Of a stretch of DNA of 18,200 nt, positions 1 to 8,298 are shown one piece after another (position 1 is the first letter of the stretch; each line of letters opens with the position of its first letter). A program made the position numbers and the translations under genes. The DNA comes from Cladosporium sp. IMV 00045 (lineage: Eukaryota > Ascomycota > Dothideomycetes > Cladosporiales > Cladosporiaceae): the NCBI GenBank assembly GCA_001931905.2, contig MSJI02000903.1, positions 8,138-26,337 of the forward strand, read 5' to 3'. The notes beneath the pieces were generated by a model, which was not told the origin of the DNA, did not search any database, and was given only the letters and a program-made list of their open reading frames with translations.

Positions 1-1
1 T

Positions 2-163
2 GTGGCTCACAAGGAGACCGAAAAGCAGCAAGGGCGAGGTGTGGGTGAGAATCGGGGTAGCGATGATGAGAGGCCGGTGACGATTCGACGCTGTCGCAAA
101 TGCGGCAAGCCCGGCCATAATATAAGAACGTGCCAGGTCGAAGTAGAAACACCTGATGTCTAG
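2..163 (+). CDS. C-terminal end of a CCHC zinc-knuckle protein, probably a pogo/Fot1-like transposase (5' partial)
   Basis: An open frame enters from the left edge and ends at TAG 161-163, giving the last 53 residues. The visible motif is one zinc knuckle of the form C-x2-C-x4-H-x4-C, within RCRKCGKPGHNIRTC, followed by ten residues and the stop. The part before it is polar and probably disordered. In fungi a lone knuckle ending the protein with 'GKPGHNxRTC' is common at the C-terminus of DDE transposases of the pogo/Fot1 group. That is family knowledge; the DDE domain itself would lie outside the window. Other knuckle proteins, such as a retroelement Gag or a nucleic-acid chaperone, remain possible. 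No terminal inverted repeat could be recognised between the stop and the next gene. Confidence 0.5.
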   Translation: MAHKETEKQQGRGVGENRGSDDERPVTIRRCRKCGKPGHNIRTCQVEVETPDV

Positions 164-275
164 GTTATGAAAATCTCCTTGTTTACTTGAGCGGTTGTGG
201 TTGTGAGATTGGTCATGAAAGTGGTGTCGCGTCAAGAAAGTGCGCGGGGTACTGGTATGCGCAGGGTACTGATGA

Positions 276-1519
276 ATGACGTTAACGCTACTCAACTATG
301 AAAGATCCCGGAGGAATAGGTGGCAGATGTTTCTGGACGACCTTTGCTTGCTGTGCGATACTCACCGCGGAGGGTGTACCACGACCTCAATCGCGACAGA
401 ACAGAGATTGTGCATGGTTGTATTCTGGTTGACGATGAATGAAGGGGATCTAGGACGGGCAAAGAGATGGTTGAAAGGTATACTCGACATGGTACAGCGC
501 GGGGTTGGCGCACGAGCCGATGTGACTTCCAGTCTCGTGCACGATCTGTTTGTCCGAAGTGTTCGAAGAAGCTCACAGCGGGTGGCAAATTACGCAAACC
601 GGCTTTCTAGTGTCTTGGAGGACAGTGAAGGCAAAGCTGATTTTACTACAGAATGTGAGTTGCAGGTCGAAATCCTTTCATCATCATTCATGCTGAGTTG
701 GCATCAGGGTCTCACATCAAGGCTGCATCCGAGCGCATCTTGCGACTTCGCGAGGACCACGTCGCTATGTGCGAAGAGGCCTATGCGTACAGCAAGGCTG
801 CCTCGGCTGGACAACACGAGGATCTCTGCGACAATCCCCAAGAATACAATGAAGCCTACCGAGCACGTCATTATATTGGGCGGCTCAGTTCTTGGCGCAA
901 GGCCGCACGTAACGTGGTTTCGCTAGGAGCCTCCTTCCCCGCGATCCTAGCTAGGTATGAGGTGGCAACCGTCTGCCACGCTGGAACCATCAATCCTTCT
1001 TGTTGGACTGCCGAGCACGATATCAGTGCTCTGCTGGCTCGTATCATGCCTAACTATCGTGGTCACTCCATCACCCGTCAACTTGAGGGGAAACTCAAGA
1101 CTGCTTCCCAATCGATGGGAGATCTTGAAGATCGACAATTCCATGCTAAGCCACATGCCGAGGCCGTCATTCTGGACCACTTCTACACTAGAAACTTTGC
1201 ATTTGTCAAGGAGGACAGATATGTGGCATGCAGCAAACCCTCCTGTTACTGCTGCAAACTGTATTTTAAATTCCATCCTCTCGAGGCGGTTACAGGACGA
1301 CATCATGGCAATCTGTGGATACAGTGGGGGCCTCCACGCCCACTGTACTTGACCAACGGCAGAGCCGGTCGTATCACTGTGAAGATTCTTCGGCGTATGT
1401 CTGACGAGATTCGGAAGGACGTATTATCCGCAATACTCCCTGGATCCTCTCGCCAAGTCAATATGTTTGACTCTACTACAGGGTTCTCGGTATCACGAGC
1501 AAACTTTGCAACGATTTAG
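276..1519 (+). CDS. Deaminase-fold protein, fungal OTT_1508-like family; two exons (276-654, 708-1519)
   Basis: Joining 276-654 to 708-1519 removes a 53-base GT-AG intron and gives 1191 in-frame bases, 396 residues. The second half carries zinc-dependent deaminase motifs: H276-A-E278 (zinc ligand and catalytic glutamate) and P304-S-C306-Y-C-C309 (P-x-C-x2-C, the other two ligands). The N-terminal part has an LCDTHRGG stretch at residues 26-33, as I recall from fungal members of the OTT_1508-like deaminase family (Pfam PF14441). The substrate is unknown; the fold acts on nucleotides or nucleic-acid bases. The ATG at 276 follows an in-frame TGA directly, so it is the first ATG in this exon, but an additional upstream exon cannot be excluded. 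The gene lies between transposon remnants and appears intact, with both zinc motifs kept. A third exon beyond 1519 is possible but not supported by clear splice sites. Confidence 0.72.
655..707 (+). other. Spliceosomal intron in the deaminase-fold gene
   Basis: The 5' splice site is GTGAGT directly after T654. A CTGAG branch-like motif lies about 10 bases before the CAG at 705-707. The length of 53 bases is typical of ascomycete introns. Removing it joins two open frames that otherwise sit in different phases, and the split codon at the junction reads TGG (Trp). The frame consistency is direct; actual splicing is inferred. Confidence 0.75.
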
Positions 1520-2072
1520 CAGCAGGCTAGGCAGCAATATCTAGACTGTATTGAACTTTCAGCCACATCTCTCGGAATTTGCCCTCCATCCTCTTTTGAG
1601 CTGTCATAGCCCGGTTGATTATTGAGGCGTGGCTGGACGTCAACGATCTCGTCAACGTCAAACGAGCATGCTGAACTTGAGCGTGAAGTCTCGTTAGTAG
1701 ACCCCTTTGCCGACCCCTTTGCCGACCTGCTTCCAGCTTGGTGGAAGTTTGGCATCAGCGATGGGCTGAGAAGTCCTGATGAAGCTACAATAGATCGTTT
1801 GTCAGCCGATCCAGTGGTGGAAGAATGACACGGTGGTAGGATCATAGCCTGCGGATATAGACTGGCTGCGTTTTCCAGACTCGGGTTATCTTTCGGCGCG
1901 ACACGCTCAGTAAGACTGGTAGCTGTCGTTCTACGATGCTGCATTTTGAGTCGCGCATCGAGTTGACTTGCACTCGCGGCGGCTTTGGGTCGTCGCCGGA
2001 TGAATCGCAGGTGTGAGTGTGGCTTAAGACCCACAGCTCGTTTGCCAACGCCCACGTCGATGCTAACGACAT
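1520..2072. other. Stretch without a recognised gene
   Basis: About 550 bases between the deaminase stop and the start of Tad1 similarity. A + strand frame at 1622-1828 encodes an acidic 68-residue peptide with a DPFADPFAD repeat, and a minus-strand frame of 187 codons covers the whole stretch. Neither shows a known domain. A perfect 12-base unit is repeated head to tail at 1700-1711 and 1712-1723. It could be 3' UTR, a missed last exon, or decayed mobile DNA. Confidence 0.4.
1700..1723. repeat. Two tandem copies of a 12-base unit
   Basis: GACCCCTTTGCC occurs twice in direct succession, followed by GAC. In one + frame it encodes DPFADPFAD. It is short and probably a slippage product. Confidence 0.8.
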
Positions 2073-2073
2073 G

Positions 2074-2862
2074 ACACAAGGGGGACTAGATGTAGCCCGA
2101 GAGGAGGTCGAACTGATGACGGGTGAACAGCTTCCCTACGCGCCGCGATGGATCAAAGGGGACACGTTGGCCGAGCGCTTCGACAGCGGGAGCATCAAAA
2201 GGTCGACACTGGTCCTGACTGTGAAAAGCAAGAAGGTCGCGGATGTATTTCTAGCGAAAGGACTATCATTCGGCGGCAGACGTCACGAGGTAGAGAGATT
2301 CTGGGAAAGAAGAGAAGGCGGGATGTGCATGCGCTGCTGTGGCCGAGACCACTTCGGCCAGTGTAACGAGAAAGCAAAGTGCTTCGTGTGCGCAGGTGAG
2401 CACGAAGGGAGCAAGCACGAATGCATTGCCGAAATCTGTAGCAAGAGATCAGGGCCATGCGAGCACCACGCGGCGAAATGCACGAACTGTGGAGGACCAG
2501 ACCCGGCGACATCGCCAAGGTGCCCGGAAAGGAGATCGAGCCGACAGACACGCCAGCAGAAGGTGACCGAAGTGCGCAGTAGCCCGCCGGCGATGGAGAC
2601 GACACCAGAACAGGACTATTCTTTTCCAGATCAAGCAGAAATGGAGGTGACGCCGACCGACTCAGGCCAAGCCACACCAGTGGATCTGATCCCGATATCT
2701 TCGAATACTAGCACACCAGAGCCGCTGCCCCGGGATCAGACGTCGCCCATACCAACCAGGGAACTCCGGCCAAGGACCAAACAGCTCGTGAGGGCGACCC
2801 AAATCCTCAGCTCCAGCGACCCGACGCACATGTCCGTTGACGATGATAGTGATACAACATAA
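2074..2862 (+). pseudogene. ORF1 (Gag-like) fragment of the Tad1-like element, C-terminal half
   Basis: About 262 codons are open up to TAA 2860-2862 and correspond to the C-terminal half of the 574-residue ORF1 on the minus strand. The fragment keeps the conserved block before the knuckles (LMTGEQLPYAPRWIK) and the cysteine-rich cluster beginning CMRCCGRDHFGQC. The last knuckle has lost its histidine: the minus-strand copy reads CEGPHPATS, while this copy has Asp at that position. The N-terminal NLS, coiled coil and most of the RNA-binding-like region are missing through truncation. The frame is still open, but there is no native start; an in-frame TGA at 2014-2016 precedes it. It would bind element RNA if intact; here it is a remnant. 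Confidence 0.8.
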
Positions 2863-5800
2863 CTGCAACGCACGGCTGTGTCAACGGTGGCTGCTTTGGA
2901 GGCGGCTATTGAACGAGGAGCGGAAATGGCGTGCCTGCAAGAGCCGTACGTGGGAAAGAGATACGCGATCAGCCATCAGGGATTTCAGATACGATGGCCG
3001 GAATGTGCGAAGCGAGAGACGAGGGTGGCGCTAGCAATTCGAAACGACGCACTGGACCGCTACGTGTTTGGGGAGCGAACCGATCTGGTGGATAGTCCGC
3101 ATGTTCAGTGCCTGGACGTCGGGGAGACAGTGAACCGCAGGAAGGTTCGGAAAACGAGGCTGGTGAATGTCTACAACAAAGCCAGAGTCCAAGGCGGCGG
3201 ATACACGATAGACCACGTAGATGTGTCGCGACTCACCAAGGGCCGAATCATCCTCGCAGGCGACTTCAATGCTCGCAGTCCTTTGTGGGACCCGTGGGTG
3301 GCAGGTAGGCAGAACGCAGGGACGGTGGAGCGATTGATCGAAAAGCGCGAGTTGCTCATCAACAACAACGACCACCAGCCCACGAGGCGTGGGAAGAACT
3401 GTAGGTCAATAATCGACTTGACTTTGAGTACCCTCAGGGTTGGAGCACTTGTCACATAGGAGATCGACGAGTCGCTGGCCACAACACCCGACCACGAGGT
3501 AATCGTCTTTGAGTGGGCACCACTTAACGCGGGCGTCCCGGAAAGACAGATAAATGATACACAAAACTGGAATATCGATCGGCTCTGCGCAGACGAGCAA
3601 GCACCAGAAGAAGCAAGCAAACACTGGCTTGAGCTGAGTGAAGAAGGTCGCTGATCAATGCGTGGGCCACGTCACCAACAGAACTCGAAGCCGAAGCAAT
3701 ATGGATTCAAGACAGCCTACGAGCCGTAATGGACAGACATGCCGTTGGTAGAGCGCCGAGACCACGATAGAAGCGCTGGTGGACGGACGAGATCAGACAG
3801 CAGAGAAGGCTGTTTGGGAGCGTCAGAAGTGCTCACAATGACGGGCGCATCAGCTTCGATGAGTACCGTCGGGTGAGAAACGACTATTACACCTACATCT
3901 GCAGATCCAAGAGACTGGCTTGGGGGCGCTTTCTTGAAGGCGTCTTCCCGACCGATGAAAGCTCGAAACTGGCGTCTGATCCTGCAAGATTCTGGCGAGC
4001 GCTCAGATATACGAAACCCCAGGTGCCGTCGCACACACCGGCAATCAAGGTAGCAAGCATTGACGAGTCGGACAAGATTGCGTCGACAGCCGAGGAGAAG
4101 GAGAAGATCTTCATGGCGCAGGCATTTCCACCCCAAGTCGTGGACAACGAGGACACTCACATCCCAGATACGAGTGCTGGCGTGAGTGTCAAGCAAGTCC
4201 GCGAAGCTCTGTTCACTCAGTCGGTCAACAAAGCCCCCGGTCTGGACGGAATCGGCTTCAAAATGCTAAGACTCCTATGGCGATGGGCGGAAGGATGTGT
4301 GGTAGCCCTTGTACAAGGGTGCATAAGGACAGGGTTCCATCCCTGCACGTGGAAGACCGCGAAGGGGGTTCTGCTGCGGAAGCAAAACAAACCCACGTAC
4401 AGCGTCGCGAAAGCGTACCGGGTGATCAGCCTCCTCAACTGTCTCGGAAAAGTGGGCGAGAGGGCGGTAGCAACTTGGATCGCATCCTACTGCGAGACAA
4501 ATGAAGCCTTCCATCGAGGGCAGTTCGGCTGCCGTCGGGGGAGAGTGACATCAGACGCGGTGGCCCAGCTGGTCGCAAAGGTCGAGAATGCATAGAGCCA
4601 AAAGCGCACTGCACTCGCTTTACTCCTTGATGTCAAAGGTGCGTTTGACAGGGTCAACAAGCAGAAACTCCTGCTGCGGATGATACAAGTCGGGATAGCC
4701 GGCAACATCGTGCGACGGGTGGACTCGTTCCTGTCAGACTCAGACCGTCGAGCCATGTTAGTGATTGACGGAAGGACGGGCGAGACCCGCAGCATCCAAG
4801 CTGGCCTGCCGCAAGGATCACCGATATCACCGGTGCTGTCCATCTTATCAGTGAGAGCAATGTTCCAGTGGCTGGAGGACAGACACATGAGGCTCCAGGC
4901 CATCTCGTTCGTGGACGACATCGGGCTAGTGACAGAATGTGATGACGTGGAAGAAGGCGCGAGGGAGCTCGAGCGCATCGCCAGGGATGCGACACAATGG
5001 GGATCGGACAACAAAGTCGATTTCGAAGTCAGTAAGACAGAAGTACTCGTCTTCAGCAGGCGTAGTAAGATCCTACAAGCAACAAAATATGCAGCCGTCC
5101 GCATCGGAGAGCAGACCTTCACCATCAAGCAGGAGGCGACCAAATGGCTCGGCTTCTGGCTAGATTTCGAAGCTGTCTATTAAGACACAATTCAAAAACA
5201 GGCTGGCGAGCGCCAAAGTAGCTCTACAGCGGCTGTCTAGTCTGAGCGGGAGCAATGGCGGCTTGTCCGTCAACTTGATGTGGAGAGTGGTGGTGGCCGC
5301 AGTCAGCTCCGTAGCGATGTACGGGTCGGAGATCTGGTGGAGGGCCAGAAAGACCGATTGGGAGAAATACAGCTATTGCTGAACAGCCAAGCAAGGACCA
5401 TCACAGGCCGGTTGAGATCAATCCCTCGAGCCTTCCTTCGGGCAGAGTCGTGCCTACCCACCGCCCAAGATCTCCTTGACCATCGTCAGACCAGGTTCGC
5501 GGCACGGGCGCTTAATGCGAACGGAGATCATCCAACTCACCGGCTGTTACCTGCCAACTTCCGCCATGGTGAAGTTTATCGACACGAAGGAGCAAGAGGC
5601 CAGCCGTCGAGCATCGGTTGGATGAGAGCGGAAAAAACGCACCGTTCATTCGGAAGCAGACTTGCACAGCAGGTAGGTGGACTGGCCTGCAGCGAGCCCA
5701 GTGATTCGGACTCAAGGCCACTCACAGATGCCGCAAAGAATGCAGCCCGATAATCCGCAACAACTGACCCTTTTTGTGAGCACAGCCAAGGATGTAAGTT

Positions 5801-6675
5801 TTGGCCTAGGGGTCGCATGGAAAGCACAGTATGCATGGAAGACCAAAACCTCGTCGCTGGGCAATCACATCACGACAGTCGATGCTGCGTTGTTCGCCAT
5901 CGGCATGGGTGTGAAGAACCTCATTCTGATACTCTCTAGGACAGGTCGCTGCCGCGCCGAGATCGCTCCGGAGTCGCGGGCAGGACTGGCTGCCATTCAA
6001 AGCAGCGAACAATGGATGCTGCCACTCATCACCAGTATCAGAAGAGACGCATACGGTGTCGAAGACGCAGGAGGCCGAGTGGTCTTGACGCGGCTCTCAA
6101 AACGCGAGGATGTAGAGGGCTACAAGATAGCACGCGCCACGGCGCAACGAGCGGCAAAACAACAGCCTAAAGAAATGCGATCAGCCTCGCTGTCGTACGT
6201 GAGACAAGCCATCGAGAAGAAGTGGAGGCCAACAACCAAGATCAATAACCACATCAAAGACGCCAGCAAGTCTGTTGCAGCTCGCTACTTGCAGCTCAAG
6301 TCTGGTCATGCGGTTACAGGTGCCCACCTGCTAAGGATCGGCAAAGTCCAAGATGCACGTTGCTGGTGGTGCGGCGGGAACAGTCAAACAGTCGCTCACC
6401 TCTTGCTAGAGTGCCGGAAGTGGCGAAGGCAGCGCGACTCTACGTTGCGGAAGCTGCGCGCGAGAAAAGTCTTGATCAGCGGAAGGCGAGACCAGGCGGA
6501 CCTGAAGACACTGTTTGCAGACGAGGCTATTATAGAAGTACTTCAGTTTATTGACGACACAGAAGTGGGCAAGACGCTGGCAGGAGACCCGAACAAGGAT
6601 GACTCGTGGGACATCGAACGGTTGGATCGAGGTGCAGATGATGAAGACATGATATTGGAAGACGGAAGGGAGTGA
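2843..6675 (+). pseudogene. ORF2 (endonuclease-reverse transcriptase) remnant of the Tad1-like element
   Basis: It is collinear with the intact ORF2 on the minus strand but broken at least seven times. The breaks are: loss of one G near 2870; TAG at 3457-3459 replacing Trp; a one-base deletion near 3643; TAG at 3768-3770 replacing Ser; TAG at 4593-4595 replacing Trp; a one-base insertion near 5165; and a loss of about 50 bases near 5673. The endonuclease part keeps GDFNARS, but the terminal SDH motif reads PDH. The RT palm is still readable between 4620 and 5183 (DVKGAFDR, GLPQGSPISP, FVDD). The last piece, 5677-6675, keeps the RNase H-like region and the C-terminal C-x2-C-x8-H-x4-C knuckle. 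Relative to the intact copy it has a six-base insertion before DRRAM. Confidence 0.85.
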
Positions 6676-6728
6676 GGTGAGAGATGAGGCGTGACAACGA
6701 TAGGAAAGTAAAAGTGATAGAAATTCCC

Positions 6729-7011
6729 TAGTAATGGTGCTTGGGTCACAGCATCTATCGGTCGCGGGATACGCGCACCCTACCCAATCTGATATCAACT
6801 TCTTGTGTCGAAGAATTAGGACCCCCACTCTTGAAATTCTAGTAACCCTGCACTGTACTTGGTGTTTATCGCAGTTCGCTTGACTGCCGTTGCCCTCGCC
6901 ATCTCCCAAAGTCACCCGCCAGCCTCAACATCTCTTGCTTTGATTGCTTGACAATCTCTGCATCCCGCTTTGTACGTTCCTGTGCACTGCAGGCTATCTT
7001 CTCATACTCTT
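6729..7011. other. Intergenic stretch, nothing recognised
   Basis: No frame of useful length with a recognisable motif, no repeat and no RNA gene signature was seen between the end of the degenerate retrotransposon and the small minus-strand gene. The sequence is moderately pyrimidine-rich on the + strand. Confidence 0.5.
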
Positions 7012-7448
7012 CTAGTCAACATCGTCATAATCTTGCTCCTGGGCTTCCGTCTCTGCCTTCATGTGTGCCAATTCTCCGTCCAGCGCGGTAATAGACGCTC
7101 GCACATCGTCCGCCTCATGAATGAGATCGTGGATTTCCGCTTTGTAAATTTCTGATGCCTCCATGCCAGACTCCAATTCCTGGAATTGAGATATAAGAGC
7201 TTCCACATGTGCGATTCTCTTGGTCTCCCGGTCCCTCTTTTCTTCTAGATGTCCCCTCTTCGGTAACCGGCACAGAAGGGTATCCATCGAGTTTTCATTC
7301 GGCTGTGTCCCGGGGTCTTTTCCACTTGTTTTATTTGACCATTCTGAGTTGTGTCTTCCTCTTGCTTGATCGGGTGCCGCAATAGAATGTCATCGTCTAA
7401 GCTATGATTGTCCAAGCCTACCGGGTTTCGTACCTGCTCGCTGCTCAT
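7012..7448 (-). CDS. Small coiled-coil protein of unknown function (structure uncertain, possibly two exons)
   Basis: Two minus-strand frames overlap. The first begins at ATG 7448 and encodes MSSEQVRNP..., including two IKQ motifs; PIKQEED fits the SUMO-acceptor consensus (hydrophobic-K-x-E followed by acids). It runs to 7245. The second begins at ATG 7287, encodes 91 residues and ends at TAG 7012-7014. It is rich in E, K, A and L with heptad-like spacing (for example HVEALISQFQELESGM), so a coiled coil is likely from about residue 15 to 85. A spliced product joining the two is plausible, since a CTAG 3' splice site lies near 7250, but I found no strong matching donor. The minimal model is the single-exon 7287-7012 ORF. 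It is divergent from the recombinase-like gene, sharing about 850 bases upstream. No family recognised. Confidence 0.42.
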
Positions 7449-7539
7449 TGCTCATGTTCATGCCTAAGTCGGTTGTGCGAGGTTATCGGAGACATGGATA
7501 AATTGATTGGCTCACAATAGCGGAAGCGCCGTTATTCGG

Positions 7540-7578
7540 ACATCTTTAAATTACAGATGTACGGGTGGAATTAATTCC
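7540..7578. repeat. Inverted repeat plus adjacent palindrome
   Basis: ACATCT at 7540-7545 and AGATGT at 7555-7560 are exact inverted repeats around a nine-base AT-rich loop. Seven bases later GGAATTAATTCC at 7567-7578 is a perfect 12-base palindrome. They could be dimeric-factor binding sites or a recombination site; neither can be shown from the sequence. Confidence 0.55.
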
Positions 7579-7723
7579 GCCGCGCTCTCAGGACCTAAGG
7601 GACACTGGGTTGATTGCGCTAACGTTACACACCCGGTGTTATTTCCCCCCAGCGAAGCCAATAACAAGTCAAGATGACCACTCTCTCATAAAGCGAGTCT
7701 GCAATACTGTAGACGTCCTTTTT

Positions 7724-7741
7724 GTGGTTTTCGTGGTTTTC
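7724..7741. repeat. Two tandem copies of a 9-base unit
   Basis: GTGGTTTTC is repeated twice in direct succession, followed by GTG. Probably a simple slippage repeat in the intergenic region. Confidence 0.7.
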
Positions 7742-8298
7742 GTGATCAGTGGATGGTGGCTGATCTTGAAGCTGTATTTCGAAGTATTCACCGTCTTGTT
7801 TTCAGTGAATGAAGCGGAGCCTGAGTAGTATGCTGCAAAGATTCGAGGTTCCGATCCTTGACCCAACAAGATATCTTACTACGGCTTCAAAACAGCGCCC
7901 AAGTTCTTCATTAGGTCCTTCGAGTTATCCTTTGTATGGATCAAATTCATTCATCTCCACCCGTTCACCTGCTATTCGCCTTTGTCTGCCCGTTTTCCCT
8001 TACTGTATTTCGCTTTCTGAAGTTCTCGTTTCTCTGTACGGCACGTCCCGCGCTTCCGCATGGCGCGACTTAGCCTTGCATGTCCTATGCTCCAAATGCA
8101 ATACCTTGACCCTGGCTCTTACACTTGCATGATTTCCATAAACAAGCGTTCGGACATGGGTGGCACGACCTCCACGGAACACGTTGTCGCGAGCGACGCG
8201 TTACGCGTGCGGATCCGTAGTATTTACCATCCTTCCGCTGTGTTGAGTGATGCTTACTTTTCCCGTCCCTCGCCCTTCCTCCCCTGAGTTCGCTCAAC

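Larger units (their letters stand above)
2073..6728 (+). mobile_element. Degenerate, 5'-truncated Tad1-like non-LTR retrotransposon
   Basis: This block matches the minus-strand element at 11317-17249 over the second half of ORF1, all of ORF2 and the first bases of the 3' UTR. Similarity begins in ORF1 just before GLDVAREE; upstream of about 2073 only a WLK tripeptide and scattered bases agree. 5' truncation is usual for non-LTR elements made by target-primed reverse transcription. At the 3' end similarity continues for roughly 50 bases past the ORF2 stop, then skips part of the UTR and fades near 6728, with no poly-A tail. The reading frames carry several stops, frameshifts and a deletion, so it cannot move by itself. 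No target-site duplication was found. The boundaries are good to a few tens of bases at the 5' end and less at the 3' end. Confidence 0.85.
7449..8298. promoter_or_regulatory. Shared upstream region between divergent genes
   Basis: About 850 bases separate the small minus-strand gene from the 893-codon gene. It has no convincing coding frame. It holds an inverted repeat with a nine-base loop at 7540-7560, a perfect 12-base palindrome at 7567-7578, and a tandem nine-base repeat at 7724-7741. The last 80 bases before 8299 are rich in C and T on the + strand, as is frequent upstream of fungal start codons. The ATG context at 8299 is CAACATG, with A at -3. A promoter function is inferred from position only. 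Confidence 0.4.

Noticed and set aside
1516..2079. Minus-strand frame of 187 codons
   Set aside because: Low-complexity Ser/Arg/Ala composition, no motif, and it runs to the edge of retrotransposon similarity; likely chance openness in GC-rich DNA.
7565..7828. 87-codon + strand frame with a hydrophobic stretch that could look like a membrane segment
   Set aside because: The hydrophobic run comes from a 9-base tandem repeat and T-rich sequence; no start context or homology supports it.
7847..7857. GGTTCCGATCC resembling a tRNA B box
   Set aside because: It fits the GGTTCGANNCC consensus only with an inserted base, and no A box or cloverleaf could be built around it.
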